Origin: Corynebacterium amycolatum SK46
Lineage (GTDB): Bacteria > Actinomycetota > Actinomycetes > Mycobacteriales > Mycobacteriaceae
Assembly (NCBI RefSeq): GCF_000173655.1
Contig: NZ_ABZU01000001.1
Span: 372,013 to 436,012, forward strand
Direction: 5' to 3'
DNA: 64,000 nucleotides
Shown one piece after another: positions 1-8,990 of the stretch. A model generated the notes under the pieces. It ran no database searches. It had not been told where the DNA came from and saw nothing but the letters and a program-made list of their open reading frames with translations. Each line of letters begins with the position of its first letter. Position 1 is the stretch's first letter. A program made the translations under genes and the position numbers.

Positions 1-456
1 CTCATCGCCCTCACGGACAGCGCGGGTCTTCATGGAACCGGCATCCGAACCGGCCTCACGCTCAGTCAGTGCGTAGGAAGCCATTTCACCGTTGGCGATG
101 TCCGGCAGAACCTTGCTCTTCAGCTCGTCGGAGCCCTTGAGGATCAGGCCCATGGTGCCCAGCTTGTTCACAGCCGGGATAAGGGAAGCCGAGCCACAGA
201 CGCGAGCAACTTCCTCAATAACGATGCAGGCCGCAACCGAGTCCGCACCCTGACCACCGAACTGCTCCGGAACGTGGACGGCGTTGAAGCCAGCCTCGTT
301 GAGAGCCTTCAGGGCCTCCTCCGGGAAACGCTCGTTCTCATCGACGTCCGCTGCGTACGGAGCAATCTGCTTCTCCGCCAGGTCACGGATAACGGCGCGG
401 AGCTCCTGGTGCTCCTCTGGCAGCTGGAACAGGTCGAATCCTGGGGTCAAAGCCAT
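1..456 (-). CDS. Acyl-CoA dehydrogenase, N-terminal part (runs off the window)
   Basis: The gene covers 152 codons read on the minus strand and continues beyond base 1. The product is a FAD-dependent acyl-CoA dehydrogenase, which would make the 2,3-double bond in fatty acyl-CoA or branched short acyl-CoA. Visible parts are the N-terminal helical domain and the start of the middle domain with the family motif YALTEREAGSDAGS near residues 131-144. The ATG at 456 is preceded by a GGAGG ribosome site 6 bases upstream. The catalytic glutamate lies outside the window, so substrate class cannot be judged. Confidence 0.9.
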   Translation of the reverse strand, partial: MALTPGFDLFQLPEEHQELRAVIRDLAEKQIAPYAADVDENERFPEEALKALNEAGFNAVHVPEQFGGQGADSVAACIVIEEVARVCGSASLIPAVNKLGTMGLILKGSDELKSKVLPDIANGEMASYALTEREAGSDAGSMKTRAVREGDE

Positions 457-563
457 GTGGGTGTTCCTCCCGATTTAATGATTCCGATGTCGTGTTCGAT
501 ATCGCGCTCAACGCATTTCTACGCAGCACCATCGCCGCACGACGTAATTATCTTCGTTTGATA

Positions 564-1409
564 CTAATGGCTAACACTTTGTTGCACCCGCGAAATTCGT
601 AAAATTCTCGCGTTGCCGCGCGGCGCCCACAGAATAAACTGCGCTAGAAACTCCCGCAGCAGCGATGTCGCCCAGTACCTCAACGGCGTATAGGCCCCGA
701 CGATACACCAGGATTCCAGCCCTCGCTCGCGCACGAGCTTCGCTACCCGTGGCGCATGAAAATCACTGGTCACAACAACCGTTCCAGCGCTCAACGCACC
801 GTCGGTGCCGCGCATCAGTTCGCACGCATAGTCAATGTTTTCCGACGTATTCGTCGATTGGTCCTCGGGGATCAACTCGATGTCGCCACGCTTTACGACG
901 TCCCCCGCGTTCGCCTCCAACCACTCCACCATGGCGTCCGCTTCGGAGCAGGTGGCATCTGTCACCGCTTCACTGCCGAGCCCACCGGAGCAGATAATTC
1001 GCTCGGTACGCTCATCACACGCTGCGACTGCTCGCTGTAATCTTCTGGCCAGCAGCGCCGAGGGCCGATTGTTCTTCAATGCGCACCCCAGCACAACCAC
1101 AGTGTGTGGCGGCACAGTTGGTTTTTTGGCTGCACATCGAAGGCGAACGGCCTCGAAAACGATCGCTGCGGCTCCTGGTACTGCGAGGCCGGCGAGCAGG
1201 GGCGTCGTCAAGCGATGCGATGCGGCGGCGTAGTAGGCGCGGTAGCTGGCCAGTGTCCACGCGGCACCAACTGTGGGAAGAACCCACCGCGGAGGTCTGC
1301 GATTGGGCAGGCGTGGTGGGCGTAGCTCCGAACTAGCGGCGACACGTAGTCCGCCGACCAGAAGCATGGAACCGAAGCCTGCACCGAGGCACGCGAGCGT
1401 TTTTCTCAT
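564..1409 (-). CDS. DUF218 (YdcF/SanA-like) membrane protein
   Basis: The protein has about 281 residues. Two or three hydrophobic segments come first, and a DUF218 domain follows from about residue 100, with the VVVLGC opening strand, a CSGG loop (IICSGGLG), an ENIDYA stretch and the VTSDFHAPR motif typical of the family. Such proteins are membrane-anchored and are linked to cell-envelope functions (SanA, ElyC), but the reaction is not established. The chosen ATG at 1409 shares one base with the stop of the upstream kinase gene (TGATG), which implies translational coupling. An extended reading frame upstream is only overlap with the kinase gene. Confidence 0.8.
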   Translation of the reverse strand: MRKTLACLGAGFGSMLLVGGLRVAASSELRPPRLPNRRPPRWVLPTVGAAWTLASYRAYYAAASHRLTTPLLAGLAVPGAAAIVFEAVRLRCAAKKPTVPPHTVVVLGCALKNNRPSALLARRLQRAVAACDERTERIICSGGLGSEAVTDATCSEADAMVEWLEANAGDVVKRGDIELIPEDQSTNTSENIDYACELMRGTDGALSAGTVVVTSDFHAPRVAKLVRERGLESWCIVGAYTPLRYWATSLLREFLAQFILWAPRGNARILRISRVQQSVSH

Positions 1410-1924
1410 CAGTGCTTCCACGTTAACTGTTCTGGGACGTTGATGGTCCAGTCGACGAGCTGTTGCGGATTGTGTTTGGCCATATGCTGGGATTCCTGCT
1501 CTGCCCACATGTCCCAGTGCTCCTCGAAGTGGTCGTCGCGAGCCATGGCACGGGCAAATCGAGTCTGCGTGTCCAGCTCTACCCAGACTCCCCAGACGTT
1601 GCCGTCGCCGATGGCGCGGGCAGCGGCAAGATTAGCTTCGGTGACAGCGCCGCAGCCTTCGACGATGAGCGAGGAGCCCGGTGGCGTTTGGACCCACTCG
1701 GCGAATTCACTGGCGTACCAGTCCCACCGGCGGTACCCGCGTTCTTCGGCCGGTAGCGCGGGGTTCAAAATGGTCTCCGCAACTGCGGCCGATGCTTTCT
1801 GCAGGCCGGACCAGCCCGGATAGACATCCTCCAAGTGGATAACTGGCCAACCGAGGATACTGTGCAACTTTGCCGAAAAGGTGGTTTTGCCACTGCCGGA
1901 ACGGCCGTCAATAAGCAGAATCAT
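1409..1924 (-). CDS. Small P-loop kinase-like ATP-binding protein
   Basis: The protein has 171 residues and begins with a textbook Walker A loop (GRSGSGKTT, residues 7-15) directly after the first beta strand, as in uridine kinase-like and AAA_18-type small kinases. A later stretch, SLIVEGCGAV, resembles the second strand of nucleoside/nucleotide kinases. The substrate is unknown. The gene lies 19 bases after the ECF transporter T component and overlaps the DUF218 gene, so it appears to be co-transcribed with the vitamin transporter. A role in phosphorylating an imported precursor is tempting but is only inference. The ATG at 1924 gives an N-terminus that starts right at the P-loop strand. 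Confidence 0.75.
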   Translation of the reverse strand: MILLIDGRSGSGKTTFSAKLHSILGWPVIHLEDVYPGWSGLQKASAAVAETILNPALPAEERGYRRWDWYASEFAEWVQTPPGSSLIVEGCGAVTEANLAAARAIGDGNVWGVWVELDTQTRFARAMARDDHFEEHWDMWAEQESQHMAKHNPQQLVDWTINVPEQLTWKH

Positions 1925-1943
1925 CGTGATCGAAACGCCTTTG

Positions 1944-2762
1944 TTACGCCACGCCCAGGAAGCGGAACTCCCCAGCCCACACGGAAATACCGATTGCTGC
2001 GATGGCGATGGCAAGGCAGGCGGCCATGGTGACATAGTCACGCCCGGCCAATGTCGAGGTGTGCCACCACGTACGCTTAATCGGTGCGCCAAAGCCGCGG
2101 GCCTCCATGGCCGTAGCCAGTTTGGTGCCGCGGCGCAGCGCAAACACCAGCAGAGCGAACACCTGGGAAATAGTCCGGCGGATTGCGCCATGGTCACCCA
2201 AACCGCGTGCGCGACGGGCTCGGGTCAGCGCCTGCCAATCGCTGATGAACAGGCCGACGAGCCGCAGACTGGCCACCGTTGCCAGCACAAACCGGCTGGG
2301 CAACCTGAGAATCTGCGCCAGCCCATTGCCCAGATCGGTGGGGTCGATATTGGCTGTCAGCACGATAACTGGAGTACCGATAGCCAGCACACGCAACATA
2401 ATCGCGATGGCCAGGGAAATGGAATTATCCGTCACATGCGCAAGCAGAAAGGAGAAATACTCTTTGCCCTCCGGGTTGCCGTAGAGCGCCATCGAGATGC
2501 CCGAGATGGGCACGGCGATAAGAAGTGGCAGACTGCGTCCTAGAAAACGACGAAAACCCAAACCCGACAGCGGCACCAAGAAAAGCGTGCAGACAAGCGC
2601 GACCACTGCGGAGACCCAGTCGATGGAAATCAGCAGCGGCGTAGTGAGCAAGAACAGGCCCAGCACTCTCGCCACCGGGTTGACCGTCGCGAGGAAAGGC
2701 CGCTTGCTCGAAGCAGCGCGCTGCGTCCCTTCAGCCGTACCGGCGGAACCGACTTCAGTCAC
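1944..2762 (-). CDS. ykoC: ECF transporter T component (YkoC-like)
   Basis: This 272-residue membrane protein is the energy-coupling transmembrane subunit of an ECF importer. It has about five or six hydrophobic segments and the two coupling-helix signatures of the family, ARRARG near residues 182-187 and EARG near 220-223, which dock on the two ATPase domains. It overlaps the double-ATPase gene by four bases (ATGA). Its order after an S component and a fused ATPase matches the YkoE-YkoD-YkoC type of actinobacterial and Bacillus thiamine/HMP transporter. The substrate assignment rests on that similarity. Confidence 0.85.
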   Translation of the reverse strand: MTEVGSAGTAEGTQRAASSKRPFLATVNPVARVLGLFLLTTPLLISIDWVSAVVALVCTLFLVPLSGLGFRRFLGRSLPLLIAVPISGISMALYGNPEGKEYFSFLLAHVTDNSISLAIAIMLRVLAIGTPVIVLTANIDPTDLGNGLAQILRLPSRFVLATVASLRLVGLFISDWQALTRARRARGLGDHGAIRRTISQVFALLVFALRRGTKLATAMEARGFGAPIKRTWWHTSTLAGRDYVTMAACLAIAIAAIGISVWAGEFRFLGVA

Positions 2763-4375
2763 GCTTTCCCTCCTGCTTCGTCCTTGCCGCGCGAACCGCT
2801 ATTGCTGCTCGGACCGGCCTGCTCCCCTGAACCACGCTGGCCCGGCACCGCACGGTGTGACCTCTCCGGATGAAACATATCCATGTCGATGACGTAGTCC
2901 CCCATCGCTTGAACCACCAGCGGATCGTGGGTAATCGAAATAACAGTTCGGCCGTCGTCAGCAAGCTGGCGAAGCAAAGTGAGCAGCTCGGTGAATGTCC
3001 GGCGGTCTTGGCCGAACGTCGGTTCGTCGAGAAGCACAATATCCGGCGCTGTCGCCAGCATGGTCGCCACCGACAGACGTCGCTTCTCACCGCCGGAAAG
3101 CGAGAATGGGTTCGCCTTGGTCAGGGCCGTTAGCCGCAGACGCTCAAGCAGTTCTTCGATGCGCTTATCAGCGTTGACACCGACAAGCTTGGGGCCAAGC
3201 TGCAACTCTTCCAGCACTGTGCCGGTAACGAATTGATGCTCGGGATCCTGGAACACCGTGCCAATCCGAGTAGCCAACTTCTTCGACGGCCATTTCCACG
3301 GCGCACTACCGCTGCCTGCCACTTGGACCGTGCCCGACATCGGCTCAAGCAGGCCGCCGAGCGTCAACGCTAACGTGGACTTTCCGCTGCCATTGTGACC
3401 AACGATGCAGGTGGAAGCTTCAGATGGGATAGAAACGGATACATCGCGAGCGATCGGCTCAACAGTTTCGCCACCGCTGAACCACGACTTCTTCGCGCCA
3501 TAGCCGATGTCCAACTCGCAGGTTTCAATCGCGATGTCTCCGCTAGGGCGCCCGTCCTGGTCGCAGGCAACTGAACGCGCGTCCGGCAGCGCGGGCGGAG
3601 CACCCGGAATCCACACCCCAGCATCCGTCAGAGCTTGCCCGTAGTCTTCCAAGACCCGATGAGGCGCACCATCGGCAATCACGCCTCCGCGGCCCAGCAC
3701 GATGATGCGGTCGACCACATCGACCCACGCATCCACCCGATGCTCGACCACAATCAGTGCCGCACCGGTTCTCTCCGCTGCGGCAATCGCAGCATCGCGG
3801 AGTAACGGCACACCGGCCGGGTCGATGTTGGCCGTCGGCTCGTCCAAGCAAATGACCCGTGCGCCCATTGCCAGCACACCCGCCAATGCGAGGCGCTGCT
3901 TCTGCCCACCCGAAAGCCTGTGCGTGGGATGATCCAGCGGCAAATCCAGCCCCACCAAATCCAGGCTGGCGCGCACTCGGTTGCCAATCTCAGCCGGGGC
4001 AACGCCAAGGTTTTCCGCACCAAAGGCAACATCGTCGCCAACGCGAGCACTAATCGTCTGCGAGTCAGGGTCTTGCAGCACTAAGCCCACCGCGCCCCGT
4101 GCGGAAGCGGGAGTACGACCTTCAATCAGGAGCGTTCCGGTGGCTTCGCCATCGGAGTCGTCGCCAAGCACGCCAGCAATAGCGGCGAGCAGCGTCGACT
4201 TCCCCATCCCCGACGCGCCGAGCAACAGCACCTTTTCACCGCGCTCGATGTCCAGCGTGATGTCGTTCAGTACCGCAGCTTTGCGCCCCGCGTGCCGATA
4301 TCCGAATCCCCGCGCGCTCACCGCAGGGACATTTCCGCTTGACGACGGCCCCCGCGTCAACGCCTCATCTGTCAT
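2759..4375 (-). CDS. ykoD: ECF transporter double ATPase (EcfA-EcfA', YkoD-like)
   Basis: This 538-residue protein is a fusion of two ABC ATPase domains. The first has Walker A GASGMGKST (53-61), signature LSGGQ (154-158) and Walker B ICLDEP (175-180). The second has Walker A GHNGSGKST (326-334), signature LSGGE (426-430) and Walker B VLLDEP (447-452). Both keep the catalytic glutamate. The fused pair replaces the separate EcfA1 and EcfA2 of other systems. A TAGGA ribosome site lies just before the ATG, eight bases after the S-component stop, and the gene overlaps the T component, so the three genes form one operon. Confidence 0.92.
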   Translation of the reverse strand: MTDEALTRGPSSSGNVPAVSARGFGYRHAGRKAAVLNDITLDIERGEKVLLLGASGMGKSTLLAAIAGVLGDDSDGEATGTLLIEGRTPASARGAVGLVLQDPDSQTISARVGDDVAFGAENLGVAPAEIGNRVRASLDLVGLDLPLDHPTHRLSGGQKQRLALAGVLAMGARVICLDEPTANIDPAGVPLLRDAAIAAAERTGAALIVVEHRVDAWVDVVDRIIVLGRGGVIADGAPHRVLEDYGQALTDAGVWIPGAPPALPDARSVACDQDGRPSGDIAIETCELDIGYGAKKSWFSGGETVEPIARDVSVSIPSEASTCIVGHNGSGKSTLALTLGGLLEPMSGTVQVAGSGSAPWKWPSKKLATRIGTVFQDPEHQFVTGTVLEELQLGPKLVGVNADKRIEELLERLRLTALTKANPFSLSGGEKRRLSVATMLATAPDIVLLDEPTFGQDRRTFTELLTLLRQLADDGRTVISITHDPLVVQAMGDYVIDMDMFHPERSHRAVPGQRGSGEQAGPSSNSGSRGKDEAGGKA

Positions 4376-4383
4376 CGATTTTC

Positions 4384-4992
4384 CTAGACGTCGTCGTGCC
4401 GCTCTCGCCCGATGGCAAAACGATCCAGCGCTCCAGTTGCCGCCAGTGCCTTAGCCAGAAAGTAAGCCAGCAGACCGGCGAGGACGGCACCAGACAGCGC
4501 CGAGGAGATCAGGTAGATGACGTTGAATTCGAAAGTCTTGGCCAGATTGCCGGTGAAAAGCTCAAAAGTCCATGCGCCGACACCTGCCATGAGACCTGAG
4601 ATAACCACGGTGGCAAGGTTGTAGCTCTTATACGCCAGAATGAGGAACACCAGTTCCGCGCCGAGCCCCTGCGCCAAACCTGAGTACAGGGTGGTGATAC
4701 CCCACTGGTTACCGATCAGTGCTGAAACCGTCGCCGCGATTACCTCGACGAAGATAGCTGCGCCCGGCTTGCGAATGATGTACGCGCCGAGCGGACCACC
4801 GAGGAACCACATACCAGCGACCAAACCGCCAAGACCAGGAGTAAGCGCATTGACTGCTTCATAGCCCGCACCGCCGATGATGTTCCAGATAACAAAAATC
4901 AGGCCAACGGCCACGCCGATAACAGCTGCGATGATGATGTCAATATTGCGCCACGAGAAGTTAGCGCGCGCTGCACTCGCCGATTGCGTCAT
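4384..4992 (-). CDS. ykoE: ECF transporter S component (YkoE-like), probable thiamine/HMP binding subunit
   Basis: The protein has 202 residues and about five to six transmembrane helices. It resembles the YkoE family of substrate-binding membrane subunits, with Trp- and Gly-rich helices such as FVIWNIIGG, GMWFLGGPLGAYI and IGNQWG. It heads the operon ykoE-ykoD-ykoC-kinase-DUF218. The start at 4992 has an AGGAG site nine bases upstream. Homologous operons in related bacteria are often controlled by a TPP riboswitch, but the 155-base leader here (4993-5148) does not contain the CTGAGA and ACCTGAtCTGG landmarks, so either control or substrate may differ. A thiC gene with such a riboswitch lies 12 kb away. 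Confidence 0.82.
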   Translation of the reverse strand: MTQSASAARANFSWRNIDIIIAAVIGVAVGLIFVIWNIIGGAGYEAVNALTPGLGGLVAGMWFLGGPLGAYIIRKPGAAIFVEVIAATVSALIGNQWGITTLYSGLAQGLGAELVFLILAYKSYNLATVVISGLMAGVGAWTFELFTGNLAKTFEFNVIYLISSALSGAVLAGLLAYFLAKALAATGALDRFAIGRERHDDV

Positions 4993-5148
4993 CCCACTTG
5001 CTCCTATTTTTCTTTAACTCGAGCGGTATTGCTCAAACATTATTGATGTATTCATTATCGGCATCTGGGGCTTTGCCGACACGCCCTAAGCACTAACTTT
5101 TGCCTACCCTACCGCGCCCAGCAGATGGCCTAGATAACATAAGGAACC

Positions 5149-7200
5149 ATGACTAAAGCCGAGCGGTCATCTACAGGAGATACCCCAACTGCCCAAACCC
5201 CTCATACGCCGACAGTCGGCGATGAGGGGACAGCCGCGGATTCCGCAGTGAAAACTGCCGAGGCCCCTGGTGCTGACAACACCGCTGAGCAGGAAAGTTC
5301 TCGCCCATACTACATGCCCACATTGACGTGGGGCGAGAGACTTGACCTGTCTGCGAAGCAGTGGTGGCCACTCATCGGAGTTGTTATTGCGATACAGCTT
5401 GTCGCTCGCATTCTGGTGCTGACTAGCCATGGTTTTTACTGGGATGACTTCATCATTATTGGCCACCTTTACGACACCCCACTGCTGAGCAAGGACTACC
5501 TGCTTCAGGATCACGACGGGCACCTTGCCCCACTGGCCTTCTTGGCGCAAGGCCTCTATCACCTCATCGCGCCGTGGAACTGGTGGCTACCGGCTACCAC
5601 CATGGCCGTGATGTCGGTAGTGCTGACATACGCCACAGCGAAACTCTTTGAGCTTCTCACTGGCCGCACGCTGGTGTCGCTCTTCCTCATCACGGTCGTC
5701 GCCTGGACACCGCTGATGCTTCCGGGAGATACCTGGTGGTCGGCCGCGGCCAATTCCCAGCCGTTCCACCTGGCATTCGTGATCTTCATGATTGTCGCCA
5801 TTCGCACCACTATGCGCCGTTCTTTCGGCCCCCGCCTGTGGGAAGCCGTAGGCCTGTTCGCGCTGCTGGCAGTGGCGCTCGGGTTCTTTGAGAAGTCCCT
5901 GGCTATCGCACCGATTTCCATGCTGGTTGTCATCACGTTGGCTTACATGGAGCGCAGAAATATCCTGCAGGTTCTCCGCCGTGGCCTCGTCATCTGGATC
6001 CCATCGATGCTGCTGACCGGCGCCTGGGCACTGTGGTACTACTTCGGCCCCGCCGAAACCACCGGATTCATTTCCGACAAGCTACAGCCCGAACTGTTCT
6101 TCAACGGCCTCGGCCAGATTTTTGCCGGCATCATCGGCGGACCAACAAGCTGGGAACGCTGGGCTCCGGGACAGCCGTTTGCCTCCGCTTCGTCTCAGCT
6201 GATTACTCTCGGCGGCATTATCCTGTTGATTCTGTCTGCCACCCTCATCGGCCGCGATTACCGTGGCTGGGCTCCGTGGACGCTATCGGTGGCGTACATG
6301 TTCACCACCTTGTTCGCCATCACTCTGTTCCGCTCGGGAGAGAACACCTCTGGCGTGCTGGCGCACACTTTGCACTACTACTCTGATGTCGCGCTCGTGA
6401 TCGTAATCTGCGTCGCGATCTCCCTGGCTGGACTCCCACCGAAGGACGAGGCACCAGCGCTGCTACCGGCTCGTACGCACATTCTGATTTGGTCGCTGGG
6501 CATCGCGCTGGCTGTCACCTCCACGATTTCCGTGGTCACTTACCGCAATGCCTGGTCTGATGACATCGCAATGGAGTGGATCGGCAACACCAAGGCGTCG
6601 CTGTCCGCGCTGCGCGAGGAGGCCGATGCCGCTGGCCCTGACAAGGCGATCGACTACAACCTCATCGACCAGCCCGTCCCCTTCGAAATCCTCGTGCCCG
6701 TCGCCGCTCCGATGAACATGTACTCGCGGGTGTTTGATGCGGTCTCCGATCGCCCTCCGTTTGAGCGCGTCACCGGACACCCGCGCATGTTCAATACAGA
6801 CGGTTCGCTTATCGACGCCAAGGTCTCCGAGATCACCCGTGTCACCGATGGCCCTGTCGAGCAGTGTGGCCATCGCATCACAGTTGGCGAGGACGGCACT
6901 GCCTCGGAGGACATCAAGTTGGAGAACATCATCAAACTCGGTGACTGGGTGCTTGAGTTCCCGGCCACCGCCTCTGAGGACATGGATGTGCGCCTGTCAC
7001 TCCCCAATCCTTTCGAGACCGAAGAGCAAACCCGCGGTGGTTCCACAGTCGTGAAGATGAACAATGATCTACGACCGCGCTATGTGTACCTCAACGGTGG
7101 CGGAAATACTCTCCATGTCGATGTGGAAAAGGCGACTCCGGGGGCAACGCTATGCATCGGCGCGGGGGCGATTGGCCCCTTGGTTCCCGCAAGCCGTTAA
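5149..7200 (+). CDS. Large polytopic membrane protein, GT-C glycosyltransferase-like
   Basis: The protein has 683 residues. A roughly 55-residue Thr/Ala-rich hydrophilic N-terminus is followed by some ten or more transmembrane helices and a C-terminal extracytoplasmic domain of about 200 residues (from about residue 475). The first external loop carries YWDDF and then DHDGH, acidic motifs placed like those of GT-C glycosyltransferases that use lipid-linked sugars. I do not recognise a specific family. A role in envelope glycan or glycolipid assembly is inference. It is divergent from the ECF operon and stands alone; the small lipoprotein gene follows 89 bases later. Confidence 0.6.
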   Translation: MTKAERSSTGDTPTAQTPHTPTVGDEGTAADSAVKTAEAPGADNTAEQESSRPYYMPTLTWGERLDLSAKQWWPLIGVVIAIQLVARILVLTSHGFYWDDFIIIGHLYDTPLLSKDYLLQDHDGHLAPLAFLAQGLYHLIAPWNWWLPATTMAVMSVVLTYATAKLFELLTGRTLVSLFLITVVAWTPLMLPGDTWWSAAANSQPFHLAFVIFMIVAIRTTMRRSFGPRLWEAVGLFALLAVALGFFEKSLAIAPISMLVVITLAYMERRNILQVLRRGLVIWIPSMLLTGAWALWYYFGPAETTGFISDKLQPELFFNGLGQIFAGIIGGPTSWERWAPGQPFASASSQLITLGGIILLILSATLIGRDYRGWAPWTLSVAYMFTTLFAITLFRSGENTSGVLAHTLHYYSDVALVIVICVAISLAGLPPKDEAPALLPARTHILIWSLGIALAVTSTISVVTYRNAWSDDIAMEWIGNTKASLSALREEADAAGPDKAIDYNLIDQPVPFEILVPVAAPMNMYSRVFDAVSDRPPFERVTGHPRMFNTDGSLIDAKVSEITRVTDGPVEQCGHRITVGEDGTASEDIKLENIIKLGDWVLEFPATASEDMDVRLSLPNPFETEEQTRGGSTVVKMNNDLRPRYVYLNGGGNTLHVDVEKATPGATLCIGAGAIGPLVPASR

Positions 7201-7289
7201 GATTCCTCTAAGATATTGCTTTAAGATAATGTGAGAAAAGTTCATTAGCCCCTAGTAGCTATTGTTTTTCCGACAGAGGAGCCACATCC

Positions 7290-7487
7290 ATGCGTAACCG
7301 CATCGTCGGCGCTATCGCCGCATCCGCCATTGCCGCAGCAGCCCTGGTCGCTTGCTCTCCCCCGAATCAGGTTGACTCTGACGTGAAGGTCGGTGACCAG
7401 GCCACCCCGTCGGAGACCTTCGAGCAGAAGGCCACCACTCCGGCATCCTCCGACGAGATGACTCCTGCTGAGACCGCAGAGATGTAA
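7290..7487 (+). CDS. Small secreted lipoprotein of unknown function
   Basis: The product has 65 residues: a short positively charged start, a hydrophobic stretch, and a lipobox ending AALVAC with the lipidated Cys at residue 22. The mature peptide of about 44 residues is acidic and rich in Thr, Ser, Pro and Glu with no recognisable fold. An AGAGGAG ribosome site stands before the ATG. The upstream interval 7201-7289 holds a TAAGATAAT-like -10 sequence, so it may have its own promoter. A strong terminator follows at 7579. Confidence 0.7.
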   Translation: MRNRIVGAIAASAIAAAALVACSPPNQVDSDVKVGDQATPSETFEQKATTPASSDEMTPAETAEM

Positions 7488-7578
7488 TCACTGCATCTGC
7501 GAAAACAGGGTTAGCTAGCAAACATAAGCGCAGTCACTACCCCTTGTGCCCACTCACCGATGGGGCACGAAAGAATTA

Positions 7579-7607
7579 CCGCCCGGACATGGTGTCCGGG
7601 CGGTTTT
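7579..7607 (+). terminator. Rho-independent terminator
   Basis: A perfect 11-bp stem (CCGCCCGGACA / TGTCCGGGCGG) with a 3-base loop is followed by TTTT. It ends the lipoprotein transcript. The stem is symmetric and could also act for the convergent glycosidase gene, though the T-run favours the plus strand. Confidence 0.85.
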
Positions 7608-7642
7608 GGTTCTCCGGGGCAGCCTAGAGCCGCGATGAGAGC

Positions 7643-8986
7643 CTAGGAAAACTCAAATTCCACGTGGTCGCCATCACGGATCACCGCGCTGGTTGCGCCG
7701 TTTTCCAGGTTCAGTTCGACAACGAGCGAGGGCATCTCGCCGGAAGCTCCAACCTCACCCGAGGCTCCGGCAGCATCGTCCACGAGCGCCGCGTCAGTCG
7801 CGGTCACGCGGTAGCGAAGAAAACCATTACGCAATTCATCAGTCTCCACGCGAGCGGAGTGCAGCCATGGGAAGCGGCGTCGCACCGCAACGAGCTGCTG
7901 GTAAGCGCGATACAGATCCGCGCCAAGCGTAGAGAGTTCCTCCGGGCAATCCGGGAACACTGGACGAATCTGGTCGTCACCACCGATGCGTTCCTCTTTG
8001 AGACCGGTATAGCCCTGTTCGTCGCCGTAGTAGACCAGCGGCACACCGGCCACGGTAAACAGCACAGTTGCCGCCAGCACGGCCTTGTCGGCCCCTACCT
8101 GCGTCGCAATGCGTGAAACATCGTGGTTTCCCACAAACGTCACCGGCACAAAAGACTCCGCGAAGGTGTTATGGCGCTTCAGAGTCCAGTCCAACTCGAA
8201 AAAGTTTTCCTCCTTCAGCGCAGACCAGGTCGCTTTCCACAGCTCGTACTCCGTCACCGAGTCCATGCCGGACACCGACACAATCTCCGCATAGTCACCG
8301 TGGATGACCTCGCCGTAGATAAAGGCGTGCGGGTGCTCAGCACGCACTCGCGGCAAAACCTTGTGCCAAAACTGTGGATCCACTGCGTAGGCCGCATCCA
8401 GTCGCCAGCCATCAATCCCCCGCGCCAGCCAGTAATTCATCACGTTGACGACAAAATCAACAGTCGCGTCACTGGTGTGATCGAATTCGACCAAACTCTC
8501 ATGGCCCTCAAACACCGGCGCGGTCATGTTGCCAGCTGAGTGCGTAAAAGCAAAAAGCTGCGCTTCTTCAGAGTCAGGGTTTTCCTTCGCAGTCTTCAGC
8601 GCGGGCGCCTCTGATCCGATGTGGTTGAAGACGCCGTCGAAAAGCACTTTGATGCCGCGCTCATGGGCAGCTTCGATGACAGCCTTCATGTCCTCTTCGG
8701 TACCCAGGCGCGAGTCAATGCGGTAGTAGTCCTCGGTATCGTAGCCGTGGCTAGTCGACTCGAATACTGGCGCCAGCTGCAGCACGTTGAGCCCGAGCTC
8801 CTGGACGTACGGAAGCCAGTCAATCAGTTTGCGAATTCGATTGACCGGCGCGGCGCCTCGATCCTTCTCACGGATGGGCGCTCCCACAAACCCCAGTGGA
8901 TAGACGTGCCATCCAATCGCCCACTTCGACCACTCAGGTGCGGCGGCAGCGAGCGTCTTACCAGGGGCGTTGGGGGTCGTGGACAT
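7643..8986 (-). CDS. GH13 alpha-amylase-family glycosidase
   Basis: The chosen product has 447 residues and is a cytoplasmic (no signal peptide) glycoside hydrolase of the alpha-amylase family. The four conserved regions are visible: DGVFNH (117-122), GWRLDAAYA with the nucleophile Asp197, YGEVIH with the acid/base Glu226, and FVGNHDVSR with the transition-state Asp289. A short C-terminal beta domain follows. Size and motifs suit a maltodextrin- or cyclodextrin-degrading enzyme; exact specificity cannot be read. The ATG at 8986 lies just behind the upstream peptidase gene, with AGAGAGG 12 bases before it; an ATG at 8998 is also possible and would overlap that gene. Longer upstream readings are Arg-rich shadow of the M20 gene. 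Confidence 0.88.
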   Translation of the reverse strand: MSTTPNAPGKTLAAAAPEWSKWAIGWHVYPLGFVGAPIREKDRGAAPVNRIRKLIDWLPYVQELGLNVLQLAPVFESTSHGYDTEDYYRIDSRLGTEEDMKAVIEAAHERGIKVLFDGVFNHIGSEAPALKTAKENPDSEEAQLFAFTHSAGNMTAPVFEGHESLVEFDHTSDATVDFVVNVMNYWLARGIDGWRLDAAYAVDPQFWHKVLPRVRAEHPHAFIYGEVIHGDYAEIVSVSGMDSVTEYELWKATWSALKEENFFELDWTLKRHNTFAESFVPVTFVGNHDVSRIATQVGADKAVLAATVLFTVAGVPLVYYGDEQGYTGLKEERIGGDDQIRPVFPDCPEELSTLGADLYRAYQQLVAVRRRFPWLHSARVETDELRNGFLRYRVTATDAALVDDAAGASGEVGASGEMPSLVVELNLENGATSAVIRDGDHVEFEFS

Positions 8987-8990
8987 TGTC

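Noticed and set aside
4993..5148. TPP riboswitch before the ykoE-like gene
   Set aside because: The leader lacks CTGAGA and ACCTGAtCTGG-type elements on the coding strand, in contrast with the thiC leader.
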